Notes under the pieces: generated by a model | The model's input: the letters and a program-made list of their open reading frames with translations, nothing else | Databases searched by the model: none | Told to the model about the DNA's origin: nothing | Source of the DNA: Diphasiastrum complanatum | Lineage: Eukaryota > Streptophyta > Lycopodiopsida > Lycopodiales > Lycopodiaceae | Reading direction: 5' to 3' | Length of the DNA stretch: 64,000 bases | Assembly: GCA_029204225.1 (NCBI GenBank) | Contig: CM055096.1 | Span: forward strand, 69,399,444-69,463,443 | Translations under genes and position numbers: made by a program | Part shown: in pieces, positions 42,063 to 52,510 of the stretch | Layout of the letters: each line of letters starts with the position of its first letter | How positions within the stretch are numbered: the stretch's first letter is position 1

Positions 42063-43111
42063 GTGATTATGGCTTCGATGGGGTCCTTTCTCTTGGAGCA
42101 AGGTGAGAGATTGAACACCTCCAACTATTTTATTTGGAAGGTGAGAATGGAATCAATTTTGATTCTCCAAGATGTGATGGATATTGTACTTGGACTTGAG
42201 GAGGGGCCTCAAGTGCTTCAAGAAGTCCAAAGGTACAAGAAAAGGGCAAGAATGACCCTTCAATATATCAAGATGAATGTTTCTAATGAAGTGTTGACTT
42301 CTTCCCATTAGATATTTGAAGCTTATGAATGGTCTTCATCTCCATCCTTGGCTTTGTCTTTGTCTTTGTCCTTTTTGAAATGTTGTTGTTGTCCTTTGCT
42401 CCTCCCCTTTGGCTTCTCCTTGGTGAACAAAGCTTTGTCCTCTACACCATCCTTCAATGAGAGCTTGTTGATTCTCAAGAGATTTTCTCAAGAGCTTGTT
42501 CTCTTGATGCCTATATTTTCAGCAATAAGGACTCCTTGAAGTGCCTTCAAGCTTGGAAGCTCCTCTTTGATTGCATAGGAATGTACAATGTTATCAAACT
42601 CATCTTTCAATCTATTAAGGATGACTGGGACTAGCTCACTTTGATTAAGATGATCTCCTATGCATGCAAACTCTCTATAAAAATCCTTCATGCTCATGAC
42701 AAAGTTTGAGGCACTCTCATCACTCTTTTGGCCAAGAAACAAGAAACTATATTTTTATCTTCATGTGAGGCCAAGTACAAGGCCCTTACAACCACTACTA
42801 AAGAGGTAATATGGATCAAAAGATTACTTATGGAGCTCAAGTGCATCAAAGATGGAGATCTACCTATCATCAAGTGTGACAACATCTCAGCTCAAGTTCT
42901 TGCCAACAATCCTATTGTTCATACAAGAAGCAAACATATTGAGATTGCACACCCCTTTGTAAGGGAAAAAGTCATTGGAGGAGAAATCAACTTGGAGCAT
43001 ATTGGATCATCATCATGTATTGTTGATCTCCTCACCAAACCATTGCTCAAGAGTGCCTTCATCAAGTTTAGATCTAATCTTGGCTTGATTCCAATATCTA
43101 CGTTAAAGTAA
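42063..43111 (+). mobile_element. Scrambled Ty1/copia remnant with internal inversion
   Basis: Three pieces of one copia-type element lie end to end. 42069-42311 (plus) is the gag N-terminus: MASMGSFLLEQGERLNTSNY, FIWKVRMES. About 42315-42742 is the gag middle part inverted (minus): ESASNFVMSMKDFYREFACI, VPVILNRLKDEFDNIVHSYA. 42728-43111 (plus) is the RNase H end: KKQETIFLSSCEAKYKALTT, CDNISAQVLANNPIVHTRSK, HIEIAHPFVREKV, stop at 43111. Protease, integrase and reverse transcriptase are gone. An inversion with a large deletion explains the layout. Confidence 0.82.
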
Positions 43112-43142
43112 ATAGATATCTTTTGAGAAGAGCAGTGTGAAA

Positions 43143-43286
43143 TGTTAGAAATCCATAAATCATAATATGGATGGACAGACTAGGATTCGAACCCAGGACC
43201 TCCCTCATACCGAATGGGATGCTCTACCACTGAGCTATCCGCCCTGTTTGATAGTTCTCTCTAGAGTGTGGATTGATATTCCAACA
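43143..43286 (-). repeat. TRIM 3-prime LTR (144 bp)
   Basis: Plus-strand text runs tgttagaaatcc to atattccaaca. It differs from the other LTR at a handful of positions, mostly in the tRNA-like part. Confidence 0.92.
43172..43244 (-). tRNA. tRNA-like sequence inside TRIM LTR (likely pseudo-tRNA)
   Basis: On the minus strand, 73 nt begin GGGCGGATAGCTCAGTGG and end TCCTAGTCTGTCCA. The acceptor stem GGGCGGA/TCTGTCC pairs 7 of 7 with two G-U. The D arm is GCTC/GAGC. The T arm is CTGGG-TTCGAAT-CCTAG (one G-U). The anticodon stem has one mismatch and the loop TTCGGTA would give anticodon CGG (Pro), but the variable loop is one base long. Internal Pol III promoter boxes are near consensus: box A TAGCTCAGTGG at 43227-43237 and box B GGTTCGAATCC at 43183-43193. 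No TTTT terminator follows. It is more likely an element-borne tRNA relic than a working tRNA gene. Confidence 0.7.
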
Positions 43287-43298
43287 CCCCCCCTCAAG
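43287..43298 (-). other. TRIM polypurine tract
   Basis: cttgaggggggg on the minus strand, directly against the 3-prime LTR. Confidence 0.85.
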
Positions 43299-43390
43299 CC
43301 ACACTTGGTTGGGGTCCTAGCTGTCACTTGCCCCACAACTTGGGCCACCTAACCATGGCTTTGACACCATGAACTGTTAGGTCTAACTTG

Positions 43391-43402
43391 GCTCTGATAC
43401 CA
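43391..43402 (-). other. TRIM primer binding site
   Basis: TGGTATCAGAGC on the minus strand, zero spacing from the 5-prime LTR. Confidence 0.92.
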
Positions 43403-43546
43403 TGTTAGAAATCCATAAATCATAATATGGATGGACAGACTAGGATTTGAACCCAGGACCTCCCTCATACCGGATAGGATGCTCTACCATTGAGCTATTC
43501 GCCATGTTTGATAGTTCTCTCTAGAGTGTGGATTGATATTCCAACA
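43403..43546 (-). repeat. TRIM 5-prime LTR (144 bp)
   Basis: Its tRNA-like part is 43432-43504. It is more decayed than the other copy (TAGCTCAATGG for box A, GGTTCAAATCC for box B, acceptor pair 1 lost). Confidence 0.92.
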
Positions 43547-45062
43547 TGAAATTGTAAAAGTCATCTATTTTGAGGTTTGGGGGTCCTATTTCAAAACCAC
43601 TCATTGTACACTTGTAGATAAGTGATTAGTCCAAATTTAGAAGTGGATTAGCTCATGATAATGTAGGCTACTTACACTTGGCTTGATGGTAGAGATCTAG
43701 TGACATAGCACCTCTTGATTTCATTTGTCAATTTGGGCCAATCATAATGTGAGGTGCACCAAAATGGTCCAATCACTGTAAGAGGTGGCATATAGGTGGT
43801 CCAATCAAAGTAAGAGGTGATGTTTTAGAGGTCCAATCATTTTTCACCATTCTCTAGAGAGCAAGCCAATTTTATACTTAGTTTTTTTTCATCCAAAGTT
43901 GCCTCTCATTGTGTGTGACGAATGGTATGTGATAGATGCATGTGTCGAATGCTCTTGCCTTAGTTTTTTGCCTTATTCTTGTATCTTATTCTAGATTGAT
44001 CTATGTGCAATATCTTAGGAGATCATTCACATTGTTTGAGAAGTCCTCATACGTCTGAAAAGTACACACAAGTTTTTCATTCATGTTTCTGTCTCTCACC
44101 ATACTTGTTGCCAAAAAAACTACTATCAAAAGACCACACTCACAAAAAAAAACATTCTCAATTTGCACTCATTTCGATACAATATTCAGAGACAACTTGT
44201 CACAAGTAGTAGATGAAAACTACATAAAAGCTCCACTCCATTAGATATTGTCAAGAAAATCTCAAACGGATGGGATGCTCTACCATTGAGCTATCCGCCA
44301 TGTTTGATAGTTCTCTCTAGAGTGTGGATTGATATTCCAACATGAAATTGTAAAAGTCATCTATTTTGAGGTTTGGGGGTCCTATTTCAAAACCACTCAT
44401 TGTACACTTGTAGATAAGTGATTAGTCCAAATTTAGAAGTGGATTAGCTCATGATAATGTAGGCTACTTACACTTGGCTTGATGGTAGAGATCTAGTGAC
44501 ATAGCACCTCTTGATTTCATTTGTCAATTTGGGCCAATCATAATGTGAGGTGCACCAAAATGGTCCAATCACTGTAAGAGGTGGCATATAGGTGGTCCAA
44601 TCAAAGTAAGAGGTGATGTTTTAGAGGTCCAATCATTTTTCACCATTCTCCAGAGAGCAAGCCAATTTTATACTTAGTTTTTTTTCATCCAAAGTTGCCT
44701 CTCATTGTGTGTGACGAATGGTATGTGATAGATGCATGTGTCGAATGCTCTTGCCTTAGTTTTTTGCCTTATTCTTGTATCTTATTCTAGATTGATCTAT
44801 GTGCAATATCTTAGGAGATCATTCACATTGTTTGAGAAGTCCTCACACGTCTGAAAAGTACACACAAGTTTTTCATTCATGTTTCTGTCTCTCACCATAC
44901 TTGTTGCCAAAAAAACTACTATCAAAAGACCACACTCACAAAAAAAAACATTCTCAATTTGCACTCATTTCGATACAATATTTAGAGACAACTTGTCACA
45001 AGTAGTAGATGAAAACTACATAAAAGCTCCACTCCATTAGATATTGTCAAGAAAATCTCAAA
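43471..45062. repeat. 796-bp tandem duplication
   Basis: Unit 1 is 43471-44266 and unit 2 is 44267-45062. They match with only about five differences seen by eye (for example ggatagg/ggatggg, catacg/cacacg, attcaga/atttaga). Unit 1 starts inside the TRIM 5-prime LTR, so unit 2 carries a third, partial LTR end at 44267-44342. Apart from the LTR piece the unit is non-coding; the short frame repeated at 44003 and 44799 is not protein-like. Confidence 0.92.
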
Positions 45063-45520
<458 letters not shown>

Positions 45521-45559
45521 AAAGACCCATATGGGCGTAATGGCCATGAACTTAACTTT

Positions 45560-45900
45560 ATTGCAAGGGCCTTTGAAAGCATGCATTTAGAACGTCCAAG
45601 AATCCAACATGCATAATATTGTTTTGTTTTTTCTTTCTGTAACACGATTCTATTGTGGAGAGTAAATTGATGATTAATGCCATTCTCCAAACAATAATTC
45701 TTGAAGTCGCCTGAATCGGTTTTGAAAACTTTGACTCTTCTATAGATTTCATTTTGTTGAGCATTCCTAAAACGTTCTACAACACGTGGAGGCTTCTAAT
45801 TTTTGTTTTATGAACTTAACAACAATCCTAGAATAATCATCTATGAATGTGATGAAATTCTTGGCTCTCCCTTGAGAAAGGGTAAAAATTAGAAACCACT
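45560..45900 (-). pseudogene. Ty1/copia integrase remnant
   Basis: The minus strand gives GRAKNFITFIDDYSRIVVKF, the copia integrase core start (FIDDYSR). A frame change follows, then KTDSGDFKNYCLENGINHQF and HNRIVLQKEKTKQY, corresponding to the second Asp region and the QQNGVAERKN region in much altered form. The rest of the element is not adjacent. Confidence 0.75.
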
Positions 45901-45984
45901 CTTCAGCATTACGACAAAAGTTTAGACTCAACTTGGCATACCAAGAAAGATGCTAGCACTCTCACCTTGTCCTTCACTTCGTTG

Positions 45985-46190
45985 GAGTCCCGATGAGATG
46001 TAGTACCGCAAAGACATAGACTTGAAGTTACCAAGATCTTCTTGCATAAAGACCTCACCTTTGTACAAGTGATGGAAAGGAAAGAGGCTCTACAGAAAGT
46101 GAAGGATACAGGAAAACACCCCATATACATGGACAATAATATTCATTTTGTTGAAGCTACACATTTAGCTAGAACAAAATTGATTTGTTA
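45985..46190 (+). pseudogene. LINE ORF1-like fragment
   Basis: The plus strand reads HKDLTFVQVMERKEALQKVK, then DTGKHPIYMDNNIHFVEA. It matches the conserved end block of the ORF1 copies at 14769-15413 and 61468-62481. Only this block is left. Confidence 0.65.
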
Positions 46191-46449
46191 TTTGAACTTG
46201 ACAATCAAAATTAAATTTTGAGTTTGAGTTTAAAATGTCCAGTTGGACCTTGTACATGGTTGCGTTCTTTTTGCACCATATATTCTTGGACAATTGCATA
46301 ACGGATAACTTTAGGTGTACTTTGTTGATGTCATTGTTCCATCTAGCTACCATGTTACTTTTGAAGTCTCCTCAATTCTAGCCATAAATGCATTCGGTTT
46401 TTCTTTTGACTCTTCATTAGTTTCTTCAAAAAAAACATTTCCTAACATT

Positions 46450-47210
46450 GGGTCTTCTCTTCAACGTTCTACAGTCCTTTACAATCTGCTCTTTTTTCTT
46501 GATGTAGTAACATATGATCTCAAGTCTATACTTGGGATTGGATGAGCTACTATCGTCTTCAGAATTCTTATTCTGATATTTTTTTTCTTGCTTGATGGGA
46601 GTCAAGTTCTTGAATCTTTTTGGCTACTTGTCTCTCGTGGCAACAAAGGCTAATGATTTCTCTAAGGTAGAAGAACTACCTCTTCAAATTTCTTTTTGAA
46701 GAAACGTTGGAATTAACTTAGACAATGTCATCTCATATTGTGTAGTAGCAATCATAGTCTGGTCATCATAACTATCAGGTAGACTAGACAACACAGTCAT
46801 GACAGTATCCTAGTCTTCTACTAGAGATCTAGTAGAAGCCATCTTTTCCAAAAGCGACTTGAAATCATTTTTATTTTTGAAAATATTGATGCATTCATTC
46901 AGCTTGAAAGAGAGAAATCTCTTTTTTAAATGCAATTTTGAAGCTACATTTTAATTTTCATAAAGATCAATGAAAATGTCTCATGCTTCCTTTGCACTTT
47001 TGGCCAAGGTACTATGAAAAATATGAGTGTCTTTTGAATTCAAAGCAATCACGATGCCTTGTCATCTCTCTGCTTCCATTTGGCAATGGCTGCAAGATTA
47101 ATGATTGGATTCAGGCTCGTACGTTCAACCACTTTCCATAGACTTCTGGCCAAGGGTATCATTCTCATCTTATACTTCCACTATGGACGACGACCAAAAA
47201 TAAATAAAAT
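46450..47210 (-). pseudogene. Ty1/copia gag (UBN2-type) remnant
   Basis: On the minus strand, KDTHIFHSTLAKSAKEA is near 46985-47035. FKLNECINIFKNKNDFKSLL, DTVMTVLSSLPDSYDDQTMI and ATTQYEMTLSKLIPTFLQKE follow at 46700-46900. Then come a KRFKNLTPIKQEKKY linker and a CYYIKKKEQIVKDC relic of the zinc knuckle near 46470-46515 (second Cys and the His lost). Several stops. Confidence 0.75.
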
Positions 47211-48469
47211 GACATAGAGAGTCTCCTTTTTTTGATTTTTTGATTTTTTGAATTGTTTTTAAATGTCAATATTTAAAATGCTTTCAAAATATATATCTCA
47301 ATGTTTTATTTTGTCAGAAATTTTAATCATCCTAAAAATAATAATTAATAGATTATTATTAAGATCTTCAAATTAACATATATTTAATAATAATGTTATT
47401 CAAAATAAAATCATTAAGCACACAACTACTGAAATAATTCTTCTGAAAAAATATCTTAGACTTTAAAACTTATTCAAATGAAAGTTGTTGTATTAAAAAA
47501 ATGTTTTTAAAGTTAAAACAAAAAATTTAATCAATATTCTTAAAATTTTCATATTTCTTAAAAATGATCAATTATAGGAATTTATAAAGATATTTGAAAT
47601 CTAATTAAACATTCAAATATCTAAACATAAAAAATTAGATAATGATTGCAAAATAACTCACAACCAAAATTAGATGATTTGTGAAAAGAAAAAAAAAATT
47701 GAAAAGAATTAGCTATTAATATTGTCTCCAAAAAATTGTTATATTGTTTACATATGTCAAGAGATTGACATATTTAGAATCTAATCAAATCAAATAGCAT
47801 TAATCATTTTTTTAAGAATATGAATTTAACAATTTCATACATTCACAAAAATGAAAACACCATTTTATTTTAACATTATTAATCATAAAAAAAAAATACA
47901 AGGGACTATTGGGAAGATTTTTTTTTATCTTAACCTTATTTTTTATTAATCTTAAGTTGTTTTCAGCAAATTTTTTATCTTATTATTAATCTTAAATTGT
48001 TTTCAGCAAATTTTTGTGTGCGTGCGCACAAAAGTGCACATAAAACCCTTGGTCCCTTGACAAGACATGCCATCAGATGATTGAAATGTCAATCTTTCGA
48101 TTGTATGTGAAACTAGACTTGACTCTTCATTGTGTTATTAGAAGACTTAAATTTTTTTTCTCTCAATTCGTGGCAATTTGCCCCAAAAAAACCTTCAATT
48201 TTTAGCACTTCACATGGGTAACTTTAGATACACATCATATTTTACATATAAGTTGTTCAAAATGATAAGTCTCAAAAAAAATTATCGGTAGATATATGAA
48301 AAACACATATGTGAAAGGATTTGATGTGATTCATCATAGTTTATGAGATGTGATTTTTTGAATAAGTGCTTGAAATGCACACTTTTGTGTGCATTTTGTG
48401 ATGACTCGTGTTAAAAATTTCAAGACACCAATTTTCAAGAAATATAAACACAATTTTTATAATAATCGA
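47211..48469. other. AT-rich stretch, no gene
   Basis: Very AT-rich from 47220 to 48000, with short homopurine runs. Around 48015-48045 and 48370-48400 are repeated gtgtgc...gcacacaaaagtgcac words. Nothing coding. Confidence 0.6.
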
Positions 48470-49010
48470 TGGAGTAGATAGTGCTTCCATATCCTCAATG
48501 CATGAATGGCTATTAATAAATCTTTCTCATAAATATCATAGTCTAACTCAAATCCATCAGAGTATTTGACTTTCATAAGTACTATGTGACCTTCCTAATT
48601 CATTGTTATGCCAATACAAGTACTATTGCATCCATAGCTAGAAGGAATGGCTTTCATTAAAAAAAAAATTGAACCAATAGATGATGTATGCTTTAGTTGC
48701 TTGAATGAATCCTTTCCTTTGATGTTTGTTGAAAAGTCACACAACTTTCTGTCAAATCATGTGAAGGAATGACAATTTGAATAAAGTTCTTAATGAGAGG
48801 CCTATAAGAAAAATGTCGATCTAAAAAAGATATGCATCATACACATCCTTGACAATCACGCACTCCACTAATGCTTGGACCTTTGCAACATCCATATTCA
48901 CATTGTGTTTTCATATCATTTGTTTTCACATCATTTGACCTAAGTATGCCATTTCATCAAAAAAAAAAACTTACTTCGAGTTTCCCTTATTAACAAAGAG
49001 TATCGTGCAC
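48470..49010 (-). pseudogene. Gypsy reverse transcriptase/RNase H remnant
   Basis: On the minus strand, a DEMAYLGQMM block is near 48940 and NVNMDVAKVQALVEC near 48880 (the xxPxKVxAIxxW region). RPLIKNFIQIVIPSHDLTE-like text is near 48760, and YEKDLLIAIHALRIWKHYLL at 48480-48545 marks RNase H. All are broken by stops. Confidence 0.65.
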
Positions 49011-49593
49011 AAACTTCAATAACATTTTGAGATTAGTGTATCTTCTTCTGCATTACAACCATAGATAGGAATGCCTTTTGGTCCTTTTCTATCCACCTTT
49101 CAAAACGATTATCTCAATTGGAAATTCTATATGAACTGACACATACCTTAATGGCCATAGTAACGTGGACATGGTTGACCAAAAGAAAAGTCTCTCCAGC
49201 ATTTATTACCTTGAATGAACACTTCTTTACCATTGTGATTTACACATAATGCTTGTGATGTATAGCCCGCCATTGGGCTCTTATCGTGTTTCCAAGGATT
49301 TTCCAATATTATATAAGCTTTGGTGGTAAGGCCTACTTGGTAATTGAGTAAATCCATATATCCCCGACTCCAAATTTGCATTCAATCTAGAATACCAATG
49401 TTTATATGTTGTCAATGTGTTGTGAGCCTCTAGAGAAGACTTAATCTTGGATAAAGTCGCACCCAAGTCACATGCTAAGCTTTGATAAATGAAATGTGAG
49501 AAGCCCCATCTTCAAATAGAAACAAGTTGGTTGTACATGGATGATGAGTAGATGATTCTACTTTATGCACCTAAACTCCCCTACAAAGACATG
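49011..49593 (-). other. Unassigned, repeat-like
   Basis: Minus-strand frames at 49148-49466 contain no motif I recognise. It lies downstream of the copia gag-protease frame. The 3-prime LTR of that element was sought here and not found. Confidence 0.4.
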
Positions 49594-51264
49594 TTACTCC
49601 ACTTGCTGGAAAAATGACTTTCTTGGACTCATCACAAAAGAATGTAGAAGAACCATATCCTTCATGAATGCACCTAGCAACATCTTTTGCCATATGATCA
49701 AAGAAATCATTAACAACAATCTTTTCCAAGGAAGAACCTTCACCTCCATTGATGAAGTTAGCTCTTTCCTTACCTTTTGCATGCTTGCACTCGCCATGAA
49801 GAACCATTGAAACACCATCATTATCCTCAAGACTAGCCAAGTTAGCACAAAGATGAACACTCCAAGAAGCATATTAGATCTCAACCTAGATCTAGCATAA
49901 GGAAGCTTTTTAGACTTTGCATAAGATCCACCAATCTTATTGATGCTAAAAGGTAACTTTGGAAAGTTGAGACCAATCTCCTTTTCCATTCCATCCTTTT
50001 TGTTAGCCATAACAAAAGCATCAAGCTTGAAAAGTCTACCTTGTCTATTGCCCCTAGCAACCAAGATTCCTTCCTTTGTAATGAAACAAGCATCACCACC
50101 AAACTTTACCATGTATCCTTTCTCTATCATTTGACCAACACTTAGCAAATTCTTTGAAAGTGGAGGAATGTAAATAACACCATCAAGTCTTGCTTTCCTA
50201 TTAGTAGAGAGACAAATAGGAATTGAACCAATACCTTCATTCACACACTCACCACCATTGGCCATGTGAATTGCTTTCTTGGCTCCATCATAAGTGACCA
50301 AATAAGTAAAGAACTCATTGTGACTAGTCATGTGTGAACTAGCTCCACTATCAATCCACCATGAATCTTTGTCACCTTCACTTGATATTGGACTTGAAGA
50401 ACACATCAAAAGAGAATCACCACCACCTAGATCCTCATCATTAGTAGTAAAGTTGATTTGCTTGCTACGTTCATCTCTTTGCTTCTTCAAACATTCATTA
50501 GCAAAATGCCCTTTGATTCCACAATAAAAGCATTTCAACTTAGACTTATCTTTCTTTTTGCCAAAAGAAGAAGTCTCACCTTGATCTTGCCCTTTAGACC
50601 ACTTGCCTTTGCCTTTGCCCTTGAACTTGTCTCTGATAGACATAGCATCCTCTTCATAATGAGATGTCGATGTAGATCCACCTCCTCTTGATTGAAGCCT
50701 ATACTCCTCATTCACCAAGATCTCTTGAAAATCCACAATACTTGGCAAAGACTTTTGAATAGAAAAACTTTGAACAAGATTAGCATGATCATCCAACAAG
50801 CCATTAAGTATAACTTGAACAAGTTTTACCTCCTTAATGCTTTCATCAATACATGCTAACTCATCATTGAATGCTTTAACCCTCAAAACAAAAGCATGAG
50901 TACTCTCTTCCTTATTTTGAAAAATTTGAAAGATTTGCCTCCTAAGAGTAAGCACTCTTGATGTAGACTTGGATTCATAAAGCTTCTTCAAAGCTTCCCA
51001 AGCCTCCAAAGATGATGTGCACTTACCAACTTCCTTGAGAAGTTCATTGGTAACATTCATCTTGATCATGTGTAGAGCTTTCTTTGCTCTCTTGTCATAC
51101 CTCACTTGATCTTGAGGTGCTTGAGGCCTCTCCTCCACACCTGCAACAATCTCCATCAACTCATTCATCTCCAATAAGGACTCCATCCTCACCTTCCAAG
51201 TAGAATAGTTGATTGAGGTAAGCCTATCATTGCTCTCCAACATAAAGCCTCCACTTGTAGCCAT
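49594..51264 (-). CDS. Copia-type Gag-protease frame with non-pol C-terminus
   Basis: The minus-strand frame starts at ATG 51264 (MATSGGFMLESNDRLTSINY), about 580 bp after the primer site. It has the UBN2 gag core (MKVTNELLKEVGK-like, EAWEALKKLYESKSTSRVLT), a CCHC knuckle CFYCGIKGHFANEC and the copia protease DSWWIDSGASSHMT. Next comes IYIPPLSKNLLSVGQMIEKG, the usual end of the protease region. A copia element would then show the HxxxH integrase start. Instead the frame continues, after GRLFKLDAFVMANKKDGMEK, about 130 residues with no integrase or transcriptase motif and stops at 49594. The gag-protease part has no stop at all. It may be a gag-protease-only element or an element cut by rearrangement. 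Confidence 0.8.
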   Translation of the reverse strand: MATSGGFMLESNDRLTSINYSTWKVRMESLLEMNELMEIVAGVEERPQAPQDQVRYDKRAKKALHMIKMNVTNELLKEVGKCTSSLEAWEALKKLYESKSTSRVLTLRRQIFQIFQNKEESTHAFVLRVKAFNDELACIDESIKEVKLVQVILNGLLDDHANLVQSFSIQKSLPSIVDFQEILVNEEYRLQSRGGGSTSTSHYEEDAMSIRDKFKGKGKGKWSKGQDQGETSSFGKKKDKSKLKCFYCGIKGHFANECLKKQRDERSKQINFTTNDEDLGGGDSLLMCSSSPISSEGDKDSWWIDSGASSHMTSHNEFFTYLVTYDGAKKAIHMANGGECVNEGIGSIPICLSTNRKARLDGVIYIPPLSKNLLSVGQMIEKGYMVKFGGDACFITKEGILVARGNRQGRLFKLDAFVMANKKDGMEKEIGLNFPKLPFSINKIGGSYAKSKKLPYARSRLRSNMLLGVFIFVLTWLVLRIMMVFQWFFMASASMQKVRKELTSSMEVKVLPWKRLLLMISLIIWQKMLLGAFMKDMVLLHSFVMSPRKSFFQQVE

Positions 51265-51846
51265 GTTAAAGTGACCTGATCTTCTTCCTTCAACCTGTTC
51301 CAATGCACAAAGCACTCTCTTGAATGTCAACAAATGAACTCAAGAAGAAATCACAAAGATATGGAACCTCTCAAATCTCTTCTAGCACTTCTACCTAGAA
51401 AATCAACACATAGAATAGTGAGATCTTGATCAACCTATGATCTATCCTCAATCTAATGATTCTTGCCACTTCCTAAGATTGAAACACACTCAAATGAAGT
51501 TCAGTAACCTCAGAAACTAGAGATCCAATCAGAATTAGAGTTTTGACAAAATGACAAAAAATTGAATATCTCAAATTTTACATGCAATTTCTAGAAACTT
51601 GATATATCTTCTTGTAGACTCTAATGAGACCTTCCTAATGCACCAGAAATCATCTAAATCCAGCAAGCCAAGTGTGAAATCGGAATTGATCAAGTATATA
51701 ACCCTATATTGAGTTTTGACCTACAAAAGACACATGCAAAAATGCTGATTTTTGAGTAGAGATCAATCTAGCATGCTCTAGCATTGGTAACTCCTCCAAA
51801 TATTTGCTAAAGATGGCTGATCCTTTCATAACCTGAAACACAAGAG

Positions 51847-51858
51847 CTCTGATACCAT
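51847..51858 (-). other. Copia primer binding site
   Basis: TGGTATCAGAGC on the minus strand, zero spacing from the LTR at 51859. Confidence 0.9.
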
Positions 51859-52510
51859 GTGAAGGATTTCAGATCATTCAAGATCCAATCCATGTCCCTG
51901 ATCTTTGGTTACAATAAGGAGCAAACCAACAATCCTGCCAATGTAGAAAAATCAGCATCTACATACAAAATGAGATGCAAACTCTAAGAGATATTGATCA
52001 AACATGAACCAAAACATAAAATATGTTTGTTGTCTGTAAAATTATAGTACCCTATTGTATTTCACACGTGTGGAACCGAAAATAGCAATAAATGAGCATT
52101 CTACACACAAGATTGCAAAATAACACCAAGATAGTGCACCAATGAGTAGTAGAACCCAAAGAGAACGATGTATAATGATGAAATGAGAGAGAGAAGAGAG
52201 AAGATGTTCTCTCCACGAGTTACAACCTTTTATAGAGTTTCCAAACCCTATTTGGCCACTTGGCTTTCCCTCCAAAATGTAAACCCTACTATTTTTGGGT
52301 CTAGATTCAATGTATCCAAAGTTCAAATTTAAATCTCTCTCAAACTCGCCTACCAACTTTCCCGCACTTTCCAAAAGTGTTTATTGAATGTATTTTAAAC
52401 TAATATAACTTCCAAAAGTTTATCTCTAAGTCTAAAATGAGTTTTGGCCTCTTATTGACAATTTACCAAAATGTGACTAAACTAGACTAAACTAGTTGAA
52501 ATCTCTCACA
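51859..52510 (-). repeat. 5-prime LTR of the minus-strand copia element
   Basis: 652 bp with TGTGA...TCACA ends in the element's orientation. It contains a good TATA box, CTATAAAAGG, at 52226-52236. No second copy was found, so the element is truncated or its 3-prime LTR has been lost. Confidence 0.75.
52226..52236 (-). promoter_or_regulatory. LTR TATA box
   Basis: CTATAAAAGG on the minus strand inside the LTR, in the usual position for a copia promoter. Confidence 0.6.

Larger units (their letters stand above)
43143..43546 (-). mobile_element. TRIM (miniature LTR retrotransposon) with tRNA-like LTRs
   Basis: The element is 404 bp: two 144-bp LTRs (43143-43286 and 43403-43546), a 116-bp interior and a perfect 5-bp target duplication TGAAA (43138-43142 and 43547-43551). 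In its own (minus) orientation the 5-prime LTR is 43403-43546. The primer site TGGTATCAGAGC follows with zero spacing at 43391-43402, and a G7 polypurine tract lies against the 3-prime LTR at 43287-43298. LTR ends are TGTTGG...CTAACA. It has no coding capacity, so it needs a partner for mobilisation. Each LTR holds a tRNA-like sequence. It landed exactly at the likely start of the copia element's 3-prime LTR (gcagTGTGAAA). Confidence 0.92.

Noticed and set aside
43172-43244. A functional Pro-tRNA(CGG) gene
   Set aside because: The anticodon stem has a mismatch, the variable loop is long, no TTTT terminator follows and the copy lies inside an LTR. It is called tRNA-like only.
44003-45005. Duplicated 68-codon frames as a conserved small gene
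   Set aside because: They are identical only because they lie in a 796-bp tandem duplication. Composition and lack of any motif give no support for a protein.
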